Numbered from the stretch's first letter, positions 28,968-36,828 are shown. The stretch: DNA of 64,000 bases from Alphaproteobacteria bacterium (GCA_022820945.1 JAJEEP010000047.1:1-64000), one strand, 5' to 3'. A program made the numbers and translations. The notes: a model not told the origin generated them from the sequence alone.

Positions 28968-30313
28968 CAGCTTACCTTTCTGTCCCAGGAGGTCATCGCT
29001 TGGTAATCCGCCGGCAGCTCGTGACCCGCAAGCTTCGCCGCCGCCTGGATGGTCTCCACCATCGCTGCGTCCTCGTTGACCTTGCGGTGCGCCCGCATGT
29101 CGCCGTTGCGGTAGGCGTTGAGGAGCCTGAGCTGCCACGGGTCCATGCCGATGGTCTTGGCGACCTTGTCCATCTGCAGCTCGATGGCGAAAGAGGCCGC
29201 CATGACGCCGAAGCCCCGCATGGCGCTCGACGGCGGCCGGTTGGTGAACACCACCCGCGCATCGACCCAGACGTTCGGGATGGTGTAGGGCCCCGGCATG
29301 TGGCCGGCGTGCTTCATCGAGCCGTAGGAGCTGAAGCGCAGGTAGGCGCCGGAATCCTGATAGGAGGTGATCTTGCGGGCGACGATGCGCCCGTCGTTCA
29401 TCACCCCGTCCTTGATGAAGAGCCGCCAGGCGGAGCGGGTGGAGCTGACCTGCATCTCCTCCTCCCGCGTGTACTTGAACTTGACCGGGCGCCCGGTCCT
29501 CATCGCGGCCAGCACCGAGATCGGCTCGACCGCCACGTCCACCTTGCCGCCGAAGCCGCCGCCCACGGTGCCGCCGAGGAAGCGCAGCTTGCCAGGCGCC
29601 AGCCCCAGGATGGCGGCGGTATTGTCGCGGGCAAAGTGCACGGCCTGCGTGTTGGTGTGCACCGTGATGCGCCCGTCCCCGCCGGGTTTCGCGATGCAGC
29701 CGTTGGTCTCCATCGGCGCCTGCTCGATAGGGCTGGTCTGGTACTTGTCCTCGACGATGTGGTCGGCCTCCGCGAAGCCCTGCTCCACATCGCCGAAGCG
29801 GATCTGCGAAGCGGCGTGGTCGTCCGGATAGATGTAGTGGTTGTTCGGCCAGTGGGCAGTCAGCGCCGGCAGCGATCCGGAAATCGCCTCCTCCACGTCG
29901 AACACGCCGGGGAGCGGGTCGTACTCGACCTCGACCCTGGCGGCACCGGCGCGGGCGGCCTCGGCACTCTCACCGATGACGGCGACGATAGGCTCGCCCC
30001 GCCAGCGAACCTTGTCGAAGGCGAGGATCGGCTCGTCCTCGGGCCCGACGCCGACGGCGGCAAGCCCGTTCCACACCTTCTTGCCGGGCAGGTCCTCGTG
30101 GGTGAGCACGCAGACCACGCCGGGGCTCGCCTCGGCCGCGCTGGTGTCCACGCGCACGATATTGGCGTGGGGCTCCGCGCTCCGGTGCATCTTGAGGTGC
30201 AGCATGCGCGGGTAGTGGACGTCCTCGTAGTAGGTGGTCTGGCCGCGCGCGTGGCTTTCGAGATCGCGCTGCCCGACGTTCCGGCCGACGACGCCGAGTT
30301 CCTTCATCGACAT
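28967..30313 (-). CDS. molybdenum hydroxylase, N-terminal Mo-cofactor subunit (split)
   Basis: 448 residues. It starts at an ATG overlapping the TAA of the iron-sulfur subunit gene (TAATG) and ends at a TGA overlapping the start of the C-terminal subunit. It contains the aldehyde oxidase/xanthine dehydrogenase a/b hammerhead domain (about residues 20-130, with ARGQTTYYEDVHYPRMLHLK) and the first Mo-binding part, with GGTVGGGFGGK near residue 240 and a stretch around SSAMRGFGV near 360. It stops where a normal CoxL/XdhA chain of about 770-800 residues would continue. Both halves retain their motifs, so this looks like a genuine two-chain form rather than a broken gene. Confidence 0.85.
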   Translation of the reverse strand: MSMKELGVVGRNVGQRDLESHARGQTTYYEDVHYPRMLHLKMHRSAEPHANIVRVDTSAAEASPGVVCVLTHEDLPGKKVWNGLAAVGVGPEDEPILAFDKVRWRGEPIVAVIGESAEAARAGAARVEVEYDPLPGVFDVEEAISGSLPALTAHWPNNHYIYPDDHAASQIRFGDVEQGFAEADHIVEDKYQTSPIEQAPMETNGCIAKPGGDGRITVHTNTQAVHFARDNTAAILGLAPGKLRFLGGTVGGGFGGKVDVAVEPISVLAAMRTGRPVKFKYTREEEMQVSSTRSAWRLFIKDGVMNDGRIVARKITSYQDSGAYLRFSSYGSMKHAGHMPGPYTIPNVWVDARVVFTNRPPSSAMRGFGVMAASFAIELQMDKVAKTIGMDPWQLRLLNAYRNGDMRAHRKVNEDAAMVETIQAAAKLAGHELPADYQAMTSWDRKVS

Positions 30314-30804
30314 TAGCTCGCCTCCTCCCCGGTATCCGAGAGCGCTTGCGCGGCCTGCTGCACCGCGCGGACGATGGGCGCGAACCCGGTACAGCGACAG
30401 AGATTGCCCGAGAGCCCCTCCACGATCTCGTCGCGGCTGGGCGCGGGATTGCGGTCGAGCAGCGCCTTCGCCGCCATGACCATGCCGGCGGTGCAGTAGC
30501 CGCATTGCGCCGCGTAGTTCTCGACGAAGGCCTGCTGCAGCGGCACGATCGCGTTGGTGTCGTTGAGGCCCTCCAGCGTGGTCACCTCGGCCCCTTCGGC
30601 CCGCTCGGCGAGCGTCAGGCACGAGAGGCGGAGCTCCCCATCCACCAGCACCGAGCAGCTGCCGCAGCCGCCCTGACCGCAGCCGCTCTTGACTGCGGTG
30701 AGCTCGAGGGTGTCGCGAAGCACGTCCTGCAGGGTCGCCAGCGGCTGGACTATTACCGCTTCGTCACGGCCGTTGACCGTGAGGCGTATCAGCTTGTCTT
30801 CCAT
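30313..30804 (-). CDS. molybdenum hydroxylase, [2Fe-2S] subunit
   Basis: 163 residues. The plant-type cluster ligands are in CGQGGCGSCSVLVDG (about residues 42-56) and the second cluster in CGYCTAGM and CRCTGF (about residues 101-140), the arrangement of CoxS/XdhC-type subunits. It passes electrons from the Mo cofactor to the FAD subunit. The stop overlaps the next gene by one base, and it follows the FAD subunit gene after 22 bp. Confidence 0.93.
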   Translation of the reverse strand: MEDKLIRLTVNGRDEAVIVQPLATLQDVLRDTLELTAVKSGCGQGGCGSCSVLVDGELRLSCLTLAERAEGAEVTTLEGLNDTNAIVPLQQAFVENYAAQCGYCTAGMVMAAKALLDRNPAPSRDEIVEGLSGNLCRCTGFAPIVRAVQQAAQALSDTGEEAS

Positions 30805-30826
30805 CGTTGCCTCCCGCTCAACGTCG

Positions 30827-31642
30827 TCAGGCGAGCACCGCCAGCACCCGGCCGACGAAGACGCCGGTCATGCGCCGACGATACCAGTCGGTCGCGACCG
30901 CGTCGGTCTGGGGCGCGACCGCGGCTTCGGCTGCCTGGGCCGCCGCCGTTATGGCCGCTTCGTCCAGGCTTGAGCCGATCACCGCCTGCTCCGCTTCAGC
31001 GCAGCGAAGAGGGTGCGCGTGCGCGCCGCTCAGCGCGATCCGGGCTGCGGCCACCGTGCCGCCGTCCTTCGCGACGCAGGCGGCGACCGTGACCACCGAG
31101 GGGGTGGAATAGCGCCGCCGCGCGCACTTCATGGAGGCGGCCTCACCTGCCGGCGGGTCGAGCTCGATCCGGGTCAGCAACCCCGCGCTGGGCGGTGCGC
31201 CGTCCGTCCAACCGGCGTAGAAGTCCTCGATGGATTGTGTGGTCTCGCCATCGGCGGTCGCGAAGACCAGCCGCGCGCCGAGGGCGAGCAGCGCGGGCGA
31301 GAGATCGCCGAAGGGCGCACGGGCGAACAGGTTGCCGCCCACCGTCGCCATGTTCTGCACCGCAGGCCCGCCGATCTCGCGGGTGGCGGCCTGGAGCACC
31401 GCAATCGGCACGGCCTCGCGCAGCACGCTCAACGGGACCGCGGCGCCGATCGACCAGCCGCCGTCGCGCGACACCACCTTGTCGAGGCCGAGGCGATCCA
31501 CCCCGATCAGGTAGCCGCCATCCGACGGATAGGTCTCGCGCATCAGGCTGGTGCCGCCTGCGAGCACCGCCGCCGCAGCACCGTGGCGCGCGATCAGATC
31601 GGCCGCCTCGTCGATCGACTGGGGCCGAAGCAATTCGGGCAT
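30827..31642 (-). CDS. molybdenum hydroxylase, FAD-binding subunit
   Basis: 271 residues from the ATG at 31642. The longer frame to 31810 is a translation of the 27-bp repeat array (LRARSAR-type repeats) and is not part of the protein. FAD-binding motifs are AVLAGGTSLM near residue 30 and GGPAVQNMATVGGNLFARAPFGDL near residue 90. The C-terminal CoxM-type domain follows. It is the first gene of the FAD, FeS, Mo-N, Mo-C operon and accepts electrons for transfer to NAD or the respiratory chain. The ribosome-binding site is weak (GGACGG). Confidence 0.88.
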   Translation of the reverse strand: MPELLRPQSIDEAADLIARHGAAAAVLAGGTSLMRETYPSDGGYLIGVDRLGLDKVVSRDGGWSIGAAVPLSVLREAVPIAVLQAATREIGGPAVQNMATVGGNLFARAPFGDLSPALLALGARLVFATADGETTQSIEDFYAGWTDGAPPSAGLLTRIELDPPAGEAASMKCARRRYSTPSVVTVAACVAKDGGTVAAARIALSGAHAHPLRCAEAEQAVIGSSLDEAAITAAAQAAEAAVAPQTDAVATDWYRRRMTGVFVGRVLAVLA

Positions 31643-31684
31643 CGAGACCGTCCTCCGTCCGTTGCTTGAGCGCGGGCCGGATAT

Positions 31685-31722
31685 TAGCCCGCCTATCTCG
31701 CCAAGGTCACGGTTTGCGTCGC
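31685..31722 (+). repeat. dispersed intergenic repeat, copy 2
   Basis: 38 bases with 33 identities to 60193-60230 in the same orientation and a degenerate third match at 9868-9895. The core is CCCGCCTATCTC, followed by a stretch ending TGCGTCGC. It sits between the FAD subunit gene and the aminotransferase gene, immediately before the 27-bp repeat array. Confidence 0.55.
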
Positions 31723-31726
31723 CTCG

Positions 31727-31807
31727 CGCGGAACACGCGCGGAGCACGCCTCTCGCGGAACGCGCGCGGAGCACGCGATGCGCGGAACGCGCGCGGAGCA
31801 CGGGATG
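31727..31807 (+). repeat. three tandem 27-bp direct repeats
   Basis: Three contiguous copies (31727-31753, 31754-31780, 31781-31807) beginning CGCGGAAC and containing GCGCGGAGCACG; they differ at only a few positions, mostly at the ends. They lie in the divergent promoter region between the Mo-hydroxylase operon and the aminotransferase. The unit length is nine codons, so all frames stay open, but no protein is likely. They could bind a regulator or be a slippage product. Confidence 0.8.
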
Positions 31808-31888
31808 CACGCAAACGTTCGCTCCAACCTTGCCGCGCCGCCGGCAAGGCGGCTATCGTCCGCCGCGCAATCGGCAGCGAGGCGCACT

Positions 31889-33271
31889 ATGGCAACGATG
31901 CCCGACACGGCCGGCCGAAATCTGGATCTTGAGAGCGCGCTGGATGAGGTGACGGCGCGCTATGTGGCTGCCAATCCTGCCAGCCGGGCGCAGTACGAGC
32001 GGGCGAAGCAGAGCATGCCCGGCGGCAACACGCGGACCGGCATGTACTACACGCCCTTCCCGCTCGCGATCCGGAAGGCGGCCGGTGCAACGCTCACCGA
32101 TGTGGACGGCCACACCTATACCGATTTCGTCGGCGACTTCTCCGCCGGCCTCTACGGCCATTCGCATCCGGTAATCCGCGAGGCCTTGGCTGCGGCCCTC
32201 GACGACGGCATGGCCTACGGCTCGTCCAGCCCCTACGAGGAGCGGCTGGCGACGCTGGTCTGTGCCCGCTTCTCGTCCATCGAGCAGGTGCGCTTCACCA
32301 ACTCGGGCACCGAGGCCAACACCATGGCCCTGGTCACCGCCCGCGCCGTGTCGGGCAAGGACCTGGTCATGGTGTTCGAGGGCGCCTATCACGGTGGCAC
32401 CATCTACTTCGGCCGCAAGGGCGCGCCGATAAACATGCCCTTCCCCTTCCTCATCGCGCCCTACAACGACCCGGAAGAGGCGACCCGCCTGATCGAGGAG
32501 AATGCGGACCGCCTTGCCGCCGTGCTGGTCGAGCCGATGCAGGGTGCGTCCGGTGCAATTCCGGGGGACGCGGACTTCTTGCGCGCGCTGCGCGACGCCT
32601 GCACGGCCCACGGCGTGCTGCTGATCTTCGACGAGGTGATGACCTCCCGGGTCGCGCGCGACGGGCGGCAGGGGCAGCTCGGGATCACCCCCGACATGAC
32701 GACGCTGGGGAAGTACATCGGCGGCGGCATCTCCTGCGGCGCCTTCGGCGGACCGGCGGAGATCATGGAGCGTTACGATCCGTCGAAGCCCGGCGCCTTC
32801 GTCCACCACGGCACCTTCAACAACAATGTGCTCATGCTCAGGGCCGGCGCCGCCGGCCTCGAGAAGGTCTTCACGTCAGATGTGCAGGTCGCGCTCAACC
32901 AGTCAGGCATAGCTTTGCGCGACTCCCTCAACGGCCTCGGCGCCCGGCACGGCGCGCCGTTTCAGGTCACCGGTCTCGGCTCGATCATGACGATGCACTT
33001 TCAGAGCGAGCCGTTGCGCTCCATCCGTGACATTCAGCCCAGGGACGAGCGCCTGCGCCAGCTTCTGCACCTCTACCTGATCGACAAGGGGTTCTTCACG
33101 ACCCGGCGCGGGTACATGGCGCTTTCGCTGCTCATCACCGAGGCAGACTGCACCGGCCTGACCGACGCGATCGACGACTTCCTGGCCCACCACGGCCATC
33201 TGCTCGATACTGTCCCCGAGAACGCTCCAGTCGATGTCTGGCCGGCGGCCGCCGGCGCCACCACCCGGTGA
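31889..33271 (+). CDS. class III aminotransferase (glutamate-1-semialdehyde aminomutase-like)
   Basis: 460 residues from the ATG at 31889, preceded by GAGG; the frame extends upstream into the repeat array without a credible start. Motifs are AKQSMPGGNTRTGMYY, RFTNSGTEANTMAL and LLIFDEVMTSR, with the PLP lysine in TTLGKYIGGG. The N-terminal PGG pattern and overall length resemble HemL-like aminotransferases, but a true HemL has about 430 residues and lies with porphyrin genes, so a catabolic amine or amino-acid transaminase is more likely (inference). A SnoaL-like gene follows after 10 bp. Confidence 0.87.
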   Translation: MATMPDTAGRNLDLESALDEVTARYVAANPASRAQYERAKQSMPGGNTRTGMYYTPFPLAIRKAAGATLTDVDGHTYTDFVGDFSAGLYGHSHPVIREALAAALDDGMAYGSSSPYEERLATLVCARFSSIEQVRFTNSGTEANTMALVTARAVSGKDLVMVFEGAYHGGTIYFGRKGAPINMPFPFLIAPYNDPEEATRLIEENADRLAAVLVEPMQGASGAIPGDADFLRALRDACTAHGVLLIFDEVMTSRVARDGRQGQLGITPDMTTLGKYIGGGISCGAFGGPAEIMERYDPSKPGAFVHHGTFNNNVLMLRAGAAGLEKVFTSDVQVALNQSGIALRDSLNGLGARHGAPFQVTGLGSIMTMHFQSEPLRSIRDIQPRDERLRQLLHLYLIDKGFFTTRRGYMALSLLITEADCTGLTDAIDDFLAHHGHLLDTVPENAPVDVWPAAAGATTR

Positions 33272-33281
33272 GGGAGAAAGA

Positions 33282-33680
33282 ATGAACGATAGCGAACGCC
33301 GCAATCTCGCGGTGATTACCGAGGTTTGCGATGCCTATAACCGGCACGACGTGGAGGGCATCGTCCGGCACTTCGCCGAGGACTCGTCCTGGCTGCTCTC
33401 GCGAGGCGTGCCGCCGGAGGGCGGGCGCGCAAGAGGGATCGACGAGATCCGCGCCATGGCGCACAAGCGCTTTCGCACCATCCCCGACATGTACTGGCAC
33501 ATTCGCAGCCACTGGGTCGGCGGCAACCGGGGCTGCTCCGAGTGGACCGTCACCGGCACCGAATCCAACGGCAACAAGATCAACTGGCTCGGCTGCGACA
33601 TCTGGGAGCTGAACGACGACGGCAAGGTCGTCACCAAGGACACATATTGGAAGTTCGCGGGCGAGGAGCCGCCGGAGTAG
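33282..33680 (+). CDS. SnoaL-like/NTF2-fold protein
   Basis: 132 residues from an ATG preceded by GGGAGA; a longer frame from 33234 overlaps the aminotransferase. The pattern AVITEVCDAYNRHDVEGIVRHFAEDSSW at the N-terminus and a beta-rich second half ending DDGKVVTKDTYWKF is the nuclear-transport-factor-2 fold. Such small proteins act as polyketide cyclases, isomerases or ligand-binding proteins. The tight linkage to the upstream aminotransferase suggests handling of the same metabolite; activity unknown. Confidence 0.8.
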   Translation: MNDSERRNLAVITEVCDAYNRHDVEGIVRHFAEDSSWLLSRGVPPEGGRARGIDEIRAMAHKRFRTIPDMYWHIRSHWVGGNRGCSEWTVTGTESNGNKINWLGCDIWELNDDGKVVTKDTYWKFAGEEPPE

Positions 33681-33696
33681 GCGCGGCGCCCTGTTG

Positions 33697-33724
33697 TTGA
33701 CAGCGTTCCGGCCGGCTCTGTAAA
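33697..33724 (+). promoter_or_regulatory. sigma-70-like promoter of tRNA-Ser
   Basis: TTGACA (33697-33702), a 16-base spacer and TGTAAA (33719-33724). Transcription would begin near 33731, about 25 bases ahead of the tRNA gene. Confidence 0.55.
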
Positions 33725-33755
33725 CAGCAGGGCCGCGCCGGCGCGGGACACCGCC

Positions 33756-33848
33756 GGAGGGATGGCCGAGTGGTCGAAGGCGGCGGTTTGCTAAACCGTT
33801 GTACGGTGACAAGCCGTACCGTGGGTTCGAATCCCACTCCCTCCGCCA
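33756..33848 (+). tRNA. tRNA-Ser, anticodon GCU
   Basis: 93 bases including an encoded CCA. Acceptor arm GGAGGGA pairs with TCCCTCC. The anticodon loop TTGCTAA gives GCU, reading AGC and AGU serine codons. A long variable arm (TACGGTGACAAGCCGTA) marks class II serine tRNA, and the T-arm is GTGGGTTCGAATCCCAC. Its 3' side adjoins an AT-rich stretch and a decayed gene, the usual context of a tRNA integration site. Confidence 0.97.
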
Positions 33849-34320
33849 TTTCTTATCTATAATCTATTGATTTATAAGTATTTTCTGGAACTCTGAAATA
33901 GTGAGTCCCTCACTCACACCCTCACTGCGCTCGGTATAGCACCGACCCGCCGGCCCGCTCGCCGTTCTCCTCCCACAGCTTGACCAGACCGGCGACGGCC
34001 TCCAACGCGTTGATCATCGCCCAACCTCCGCCAGATGACGAGCGCCCGCACCATACTACCCCAGGCGCAAACCGCCTCGGTCGGCGTCACGGCTCCTCAG
34101 AGGCTCCGTCACTCCCTTTCCGAATTCCGGTCTTGCCTACGTGCCAAGCCCGACGAGAATTTCCAGGTCCGACCGTTCAGAAGTGACAGGAAGCAAACTC
34201 TCAACCACCGACGCTGCCCTCCGCAATCACGGCACGGCCGAACGCACTCCGCCCACCTCCACGGCACGTCCGAATCCTTGCATGTCGCCGGGACCCCAGC
34301 ACCTTCCGTTGCGGGTCCCC
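33849..34320. other. non-coding, AT-richer flank of tRNA-Ser
   Basis: Immediately after the tRNA the sequence is unusually AT-rich (about 33850-33900) for this genome. A 31-codon minus-strand frame at 33922-34017, starting MINALEAVAGLVKLWEE, may be the tail of a lost gene, but I cannot identify it. The rest has no credible coding frame. I found no second copy of the tRNA 3' end within the window, so an intact integrated element is not supported. Confidence 0.5.
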
Positions 34321-34560
34321 CACTCAATCCGGCCGGCCGACCTTGCGCGCTCGTCTGGAAACGCGTTGTCGCCAGCCTGATGGCCGCCACCAAGCTCGAC
34401 AGGTTCCCGATAGAGCTGACGTTCGGAGGCGGAGACCTCGTGTTCGCCGCGTCAAGCTCGCAGACCCTGTTCCACGGATTCCTCCTGGTCGACCTTGAGG
34501 GCCGCGACGAGCACGGCGACGACGACGGGCGCGAGCGGGCGCTGCCCACAATGGCTTTGG
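34321..34560 (+). pseudogene. topA: decayed fragment of DNA topoisomerase I
   Basis: One frame reads HSIRPADLAR, matching the topoisomerase I motif HEAIRPTDL. Another frame, from about 34347, reads ALVWKRVVASLMAATKLD, then FHGFLLVDLEGRDE and GDDDGRERALP, matching the LIWKR-x-VASQM, F-x-GFL and acidic EGRDE segments that follow in alphaproteobacterial TopA. About 20 residues between the motifs are missing and the frame changes there. The piece is under a tenth of a complete TopA, lacks the catalytic tyrosine region, and has no start or stop of its own. A functional topA must exist elsewhere. This is a remnant of duplication, rearrangement or an integrated element next to tRNA-Ser. Confidence 0.7.
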
Positions 34561-34711
34561 GGTATGTACACAGACGGCGCCGCCAGTTCTCTCTCTCCTT
34601 CCTGGCGGGCCGTCAGGCCCGGACGGCGCGAGCGCCCGGTGCCTGAGGGTTTCGAAAAAACTTCGGAGAGGGACAGGGGGAGGTGGGGGTGTGCGCCCCG
34701 CGATTCCCCGC
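34561..34711. other. non-coding gap between topA remnant and SDR gene
   Basis: About 150 bases without a recognisable feature. It holds homopurine stretches such as GGGACAGGGGGAGG, but no clear terminator hairpin for the leftward SDR gene that ends at 34712. Confidence 0.4.
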
Positions 34712-35767
34712 TCAGCCCGCGGGGATCACCCGGGCGGCGCGCATCTCGTCGAAGATCTCGATGAAGTTCTGCTCGGTGTCGATGGCTTCGGTGAAGCCGT
34801 ACTGCAGGCGCTTGGTGTCTTCGAGGATGGTGTCCCAGGTGCGGCCGAAGTTCCAGTCGGCGAAGCCCCAGTCGCCGAGATCGGAGAAGTCCATCGGCTT
34901 GAGCTGGTGCTTGCGCGCGATCTCGTCCCAGACCGGGCCCTTGTCCGCCATGAAGTCCGCGAGCTTCATCGGCACGAGGACGCCCAGCCGGCAGCCGAAA
35001 TACTCGGTGAAGAGCGGCCACAGGTTGCACCAGCGCATGCCCGAGACGTTGGTCACGTTGAAGGCCTCGCCGGCGCAGGCGGGGTTCTGGGCCGCCCATG
35101 CGGCGCAGCGGCCCAGCAGCCTGGCGTCGATGAATTTGTTGAAGGCCGTGAACGCCGCCTCCGGTCCCGGATAGTTGAGCGGCACGTCCAGCTCCTTGCA
35201 GATGCTGGCATAGACCGCCACCAGCGACGCGGTGTTGAGCGGAATGCCCTCGGCGAAGCCGACCACCGCCTCGGGCCTCAGCATGGTGTAGTGCCAGGAC
35301 TTGCCCTCGTGCAGCGCGGTGATGAAATCCTGCTGGTTGTAATAGAAGTTGGGCGGCAGGTGGCGCGGGTCGGTCTCCTTCGAGGGCGTCTTGTGCGGGC
35401 CGAGGTGGACGCCGTAGTACTTGCCGCCCTGCACCAGGATCACGCGCTCCAGCGTGGGCGAGATCGGCTCGATCACGCCGACCGAGTTGACCACCAGCGC
35501 GAGGTTGCCCTCGACGTTCTCCGCCTCCACGCCGCCGGAGAGGCCGGCGTAGAAGATGTGCGTGACGTCGGTGAGGCCGGCGAGCTTCTCCTGGGCTTGC
35601 GCGTTGTCCAGCAGGTCGACGGAGATGAAGGTGGCTCCGGTCTCGAAATTCGCGGGCCGCCGCGACAGCCCGACGATCTCCCACCCGCCTTCGGCCTCGA
35701 GTGCCTGGATGATGTTGCGCCCGATCATGCCGAGGCCGCCGACGACGACCGCCTTACCCTTCGCCAT
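34712..35767 (-). CDS. PRISE/VEP1-like SDR family NAD(P)-dependent reductase
   Basis: 351 residues. It begins KAVVVGGLGMIGRNIIQAL, a variant of the extended-SDR nucleotide-binding motif, followed by VGLSRRPANF. The active-site region has KYYGVHLGPHKTPSKE and PNFYYNQQDF, with the tyrosine before NQQDF in the place typical of progesterone 5-beta-reductase/iridoid-synthase-like enzymes. These reduce activated enones rather than using the ordinary YxxxK route. C-terminal FNVTNVSGMRWCNLWP also fits. The physiological substrate is unknown. It stands alone beside the topA remnant, reading leftward. Confidence 0.8.
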   Translation of the reverse strand: MAKGKAVVVGGLGMIGRNIIQALEAEGGWEIVGLSRRPANFETGATFISVDLLDNAQAQEKLAGLTDVTHIFYAGLSGGVEAENVEGNLALVVNSVGVIEPISPTLERVILVQGGKYYGVHLGPHKTPSKETDPRHLPPNFYYNQQDFITALHEGKSWHYTMLRPEAVVGFAEGIPLNTASLVAVYASICKELDVPLNYPGPEAAFTAFNKFIDARLLGRCAAWAAQNPACAGEAFNVTNVSGMRWCNLWPLFTEYFGCRLGVLVPMKLADFMADKGPVWDEIARKHQLKPMDFSDLGDWGFADWNFGRTWDTILEDTKRLQYGFTEAIDTEQNFIEIFDEMRAARVIPAG

Positions 35768-35957
35768 TCCTTCATCTCCCTATTGAATTGCTCCGGGCCG
35801 CGCCCGGACGGCGCGCATGATAGGCAGCGGGCCCCTGCGGTCAAACCGGCGGCGTGGGGCTAGTACAACTCTTCAAAGTGGCCTTGACCTGCCACCGCAT
35901 GTCCTTGTGCGCGTCTCGACGCTGACCGCTAACCCAACCGGTGCTAGCCTGGTCTAC

Positions 35958-36785
35958 ATGGCTGCGGTCCCCTGGACAGACGAAGAGAACGATTTCATCG
36001 TCGCGGACTATTTCGCGATGCTTGTCTCCGACCTCGGAGGGCAGCCATACAACAAGGCTGAACACAACCGCGGACTGCAAGCGAAGATCGACCGCGGGCG
36101 CAGTTCCATCGAGTACAAACATCAGAATATCAGTGCCGTGCTGAAGGGGTTGGGCGAGTGCTGGATTTCTGGCTACAAGCCTGCGTTCAATTTCCAAGCT
36201 TCTTTGGCGGACGCCGTTGCGCGTTGGCTGCATCGCAATCAGGTGTACGCAACAGCGCGCCCGGCGAGACCGCATCGTCTCGAAGAGTCGGCGGTGCTCG
36301 AATTTGAACCCCCACCCACGCTCAGGAACCGCCCCCCACCAGAAGAACTCGAGCAGATGCTGGCGGTCGCAAGAAAGTTTGACGTGGCGGGAAAGGCCGA
36401 ACGCAACCGCGCTTTGGGTCGCGCCGGCGAAGAGCGCGTACTCACCCATGAGCGGGTCATGCTCAGCGGAGTCGGCCGTTCGGACTTGGCAAGGAGCGTG
36501 CGATGGGTATCAGAGGAGGATGGAGACGGGGCTGGTTACGACATCGCGAGCTTCTCGCCCGAAGGCAAGAACCGGCTGATCGAGGTCAAGACCACGAACG
36601 GATGGGAGCGAACTCCATTTCACATCACTCGGAATGAGCGTGCTGTGGCGGAGCATCGACCTAATGAGTGGTGTCTCGTGCGATTGTGGAACTTTGCACG
36701 GGGACCGAGAGCCTTCGAACTTCGCCCGCCCCTCGAAGCACACGTAACGCTCATTGCCACGAGCTATGAGGCCAGATTTCACTGA
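35958..36785 (+). CDS. DUF3883 domain protein, putative PD-(D/E)XK-type nuclease
   Basis: 275 residues from the ATG at 35958; the frame is open back to 35817, but that part is unlike the family. The N-terminal 70 residues (WTDEENDFIVADYFAMLV, then IEYKHQNISAVLKGLG) form a helical domain often seen in front of restriction-type nuclease or HNH domains. A Pro-rich linker (about 115-130) leads to the C-terminal DUF3883 domain, with Asp195, Glu209 and Lys211 in GYDIASF and LIEVKTT, the layout of a PD-(D/E)XK active site. Composition is lower in GC than flanking genes (35 of 60 in bases 36001-36060). No partner methylase or helicase is adjacent. A role in DNA defence or repair is inference. Confidence 0.72.
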   Translation: MAAVPWTDEENDFIVADYFAMLVSDLGGQPYNKAEHNRGLQAKIDRGRSSIEYKHQNISAVLKGLGECWISGYKPAFNFQASLADAVARWLHRNQVYATARPARPHRLEESAVLEFEPPPTLRNRPPPEELEQMLAVARKFDVAGKAERNRALGRAGEERVLTHERVMLSGVGRSDLARSVRWVSEEDGDGAGYDIASFSPEGKNRLIEVKTTNGWERTPFHITRNERAVAEHRPNEWCLVRLWNFARGPRAFELRPPLEAHVTLIATSYEARFH

Positions 36786-36805
36786 TCTGTGTCAGCCCGC
36801 AAGAC

Positions 36806-36828
36806 AGACCGCCATGGTGGTCTTTATT
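36806..36828 (+). terminator. probable intrinsic terminator of DUF3883 gene
   Basis: AGACCGCC and GGTGGTCT form a stem of about seven pairs with a small loop, followed by TTTAT, about 20 bases after the DUF3883 stop codon. Confidence 0.5.

Noticed and set aside
28967-28969. Frameshift pseudogene in the Mo-hydroxylase subunit
   Set aside because: Both halves are intact, the overlap is a clean TGATG, and a two-chain form exists in known nicotinate dehydrogenase, so a natural split is preferred.
31727-31807. CRISPR array
   Set aside because: The repeats are directly adjacent without spacers and no cas genes are near.
33922-34017. 31-codon minus-strand frame, perhaps an integrase tail
   Set aside because: Too short, without the catalytic residues of any recombinase; recorded only as part of the non-coding flank.
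34109-34549. 146-codon minus-strand frame over the topA remnant
   Set aside because: The plus strand carries the topoisomerase similarity; the minus frame has no recognisable feature.
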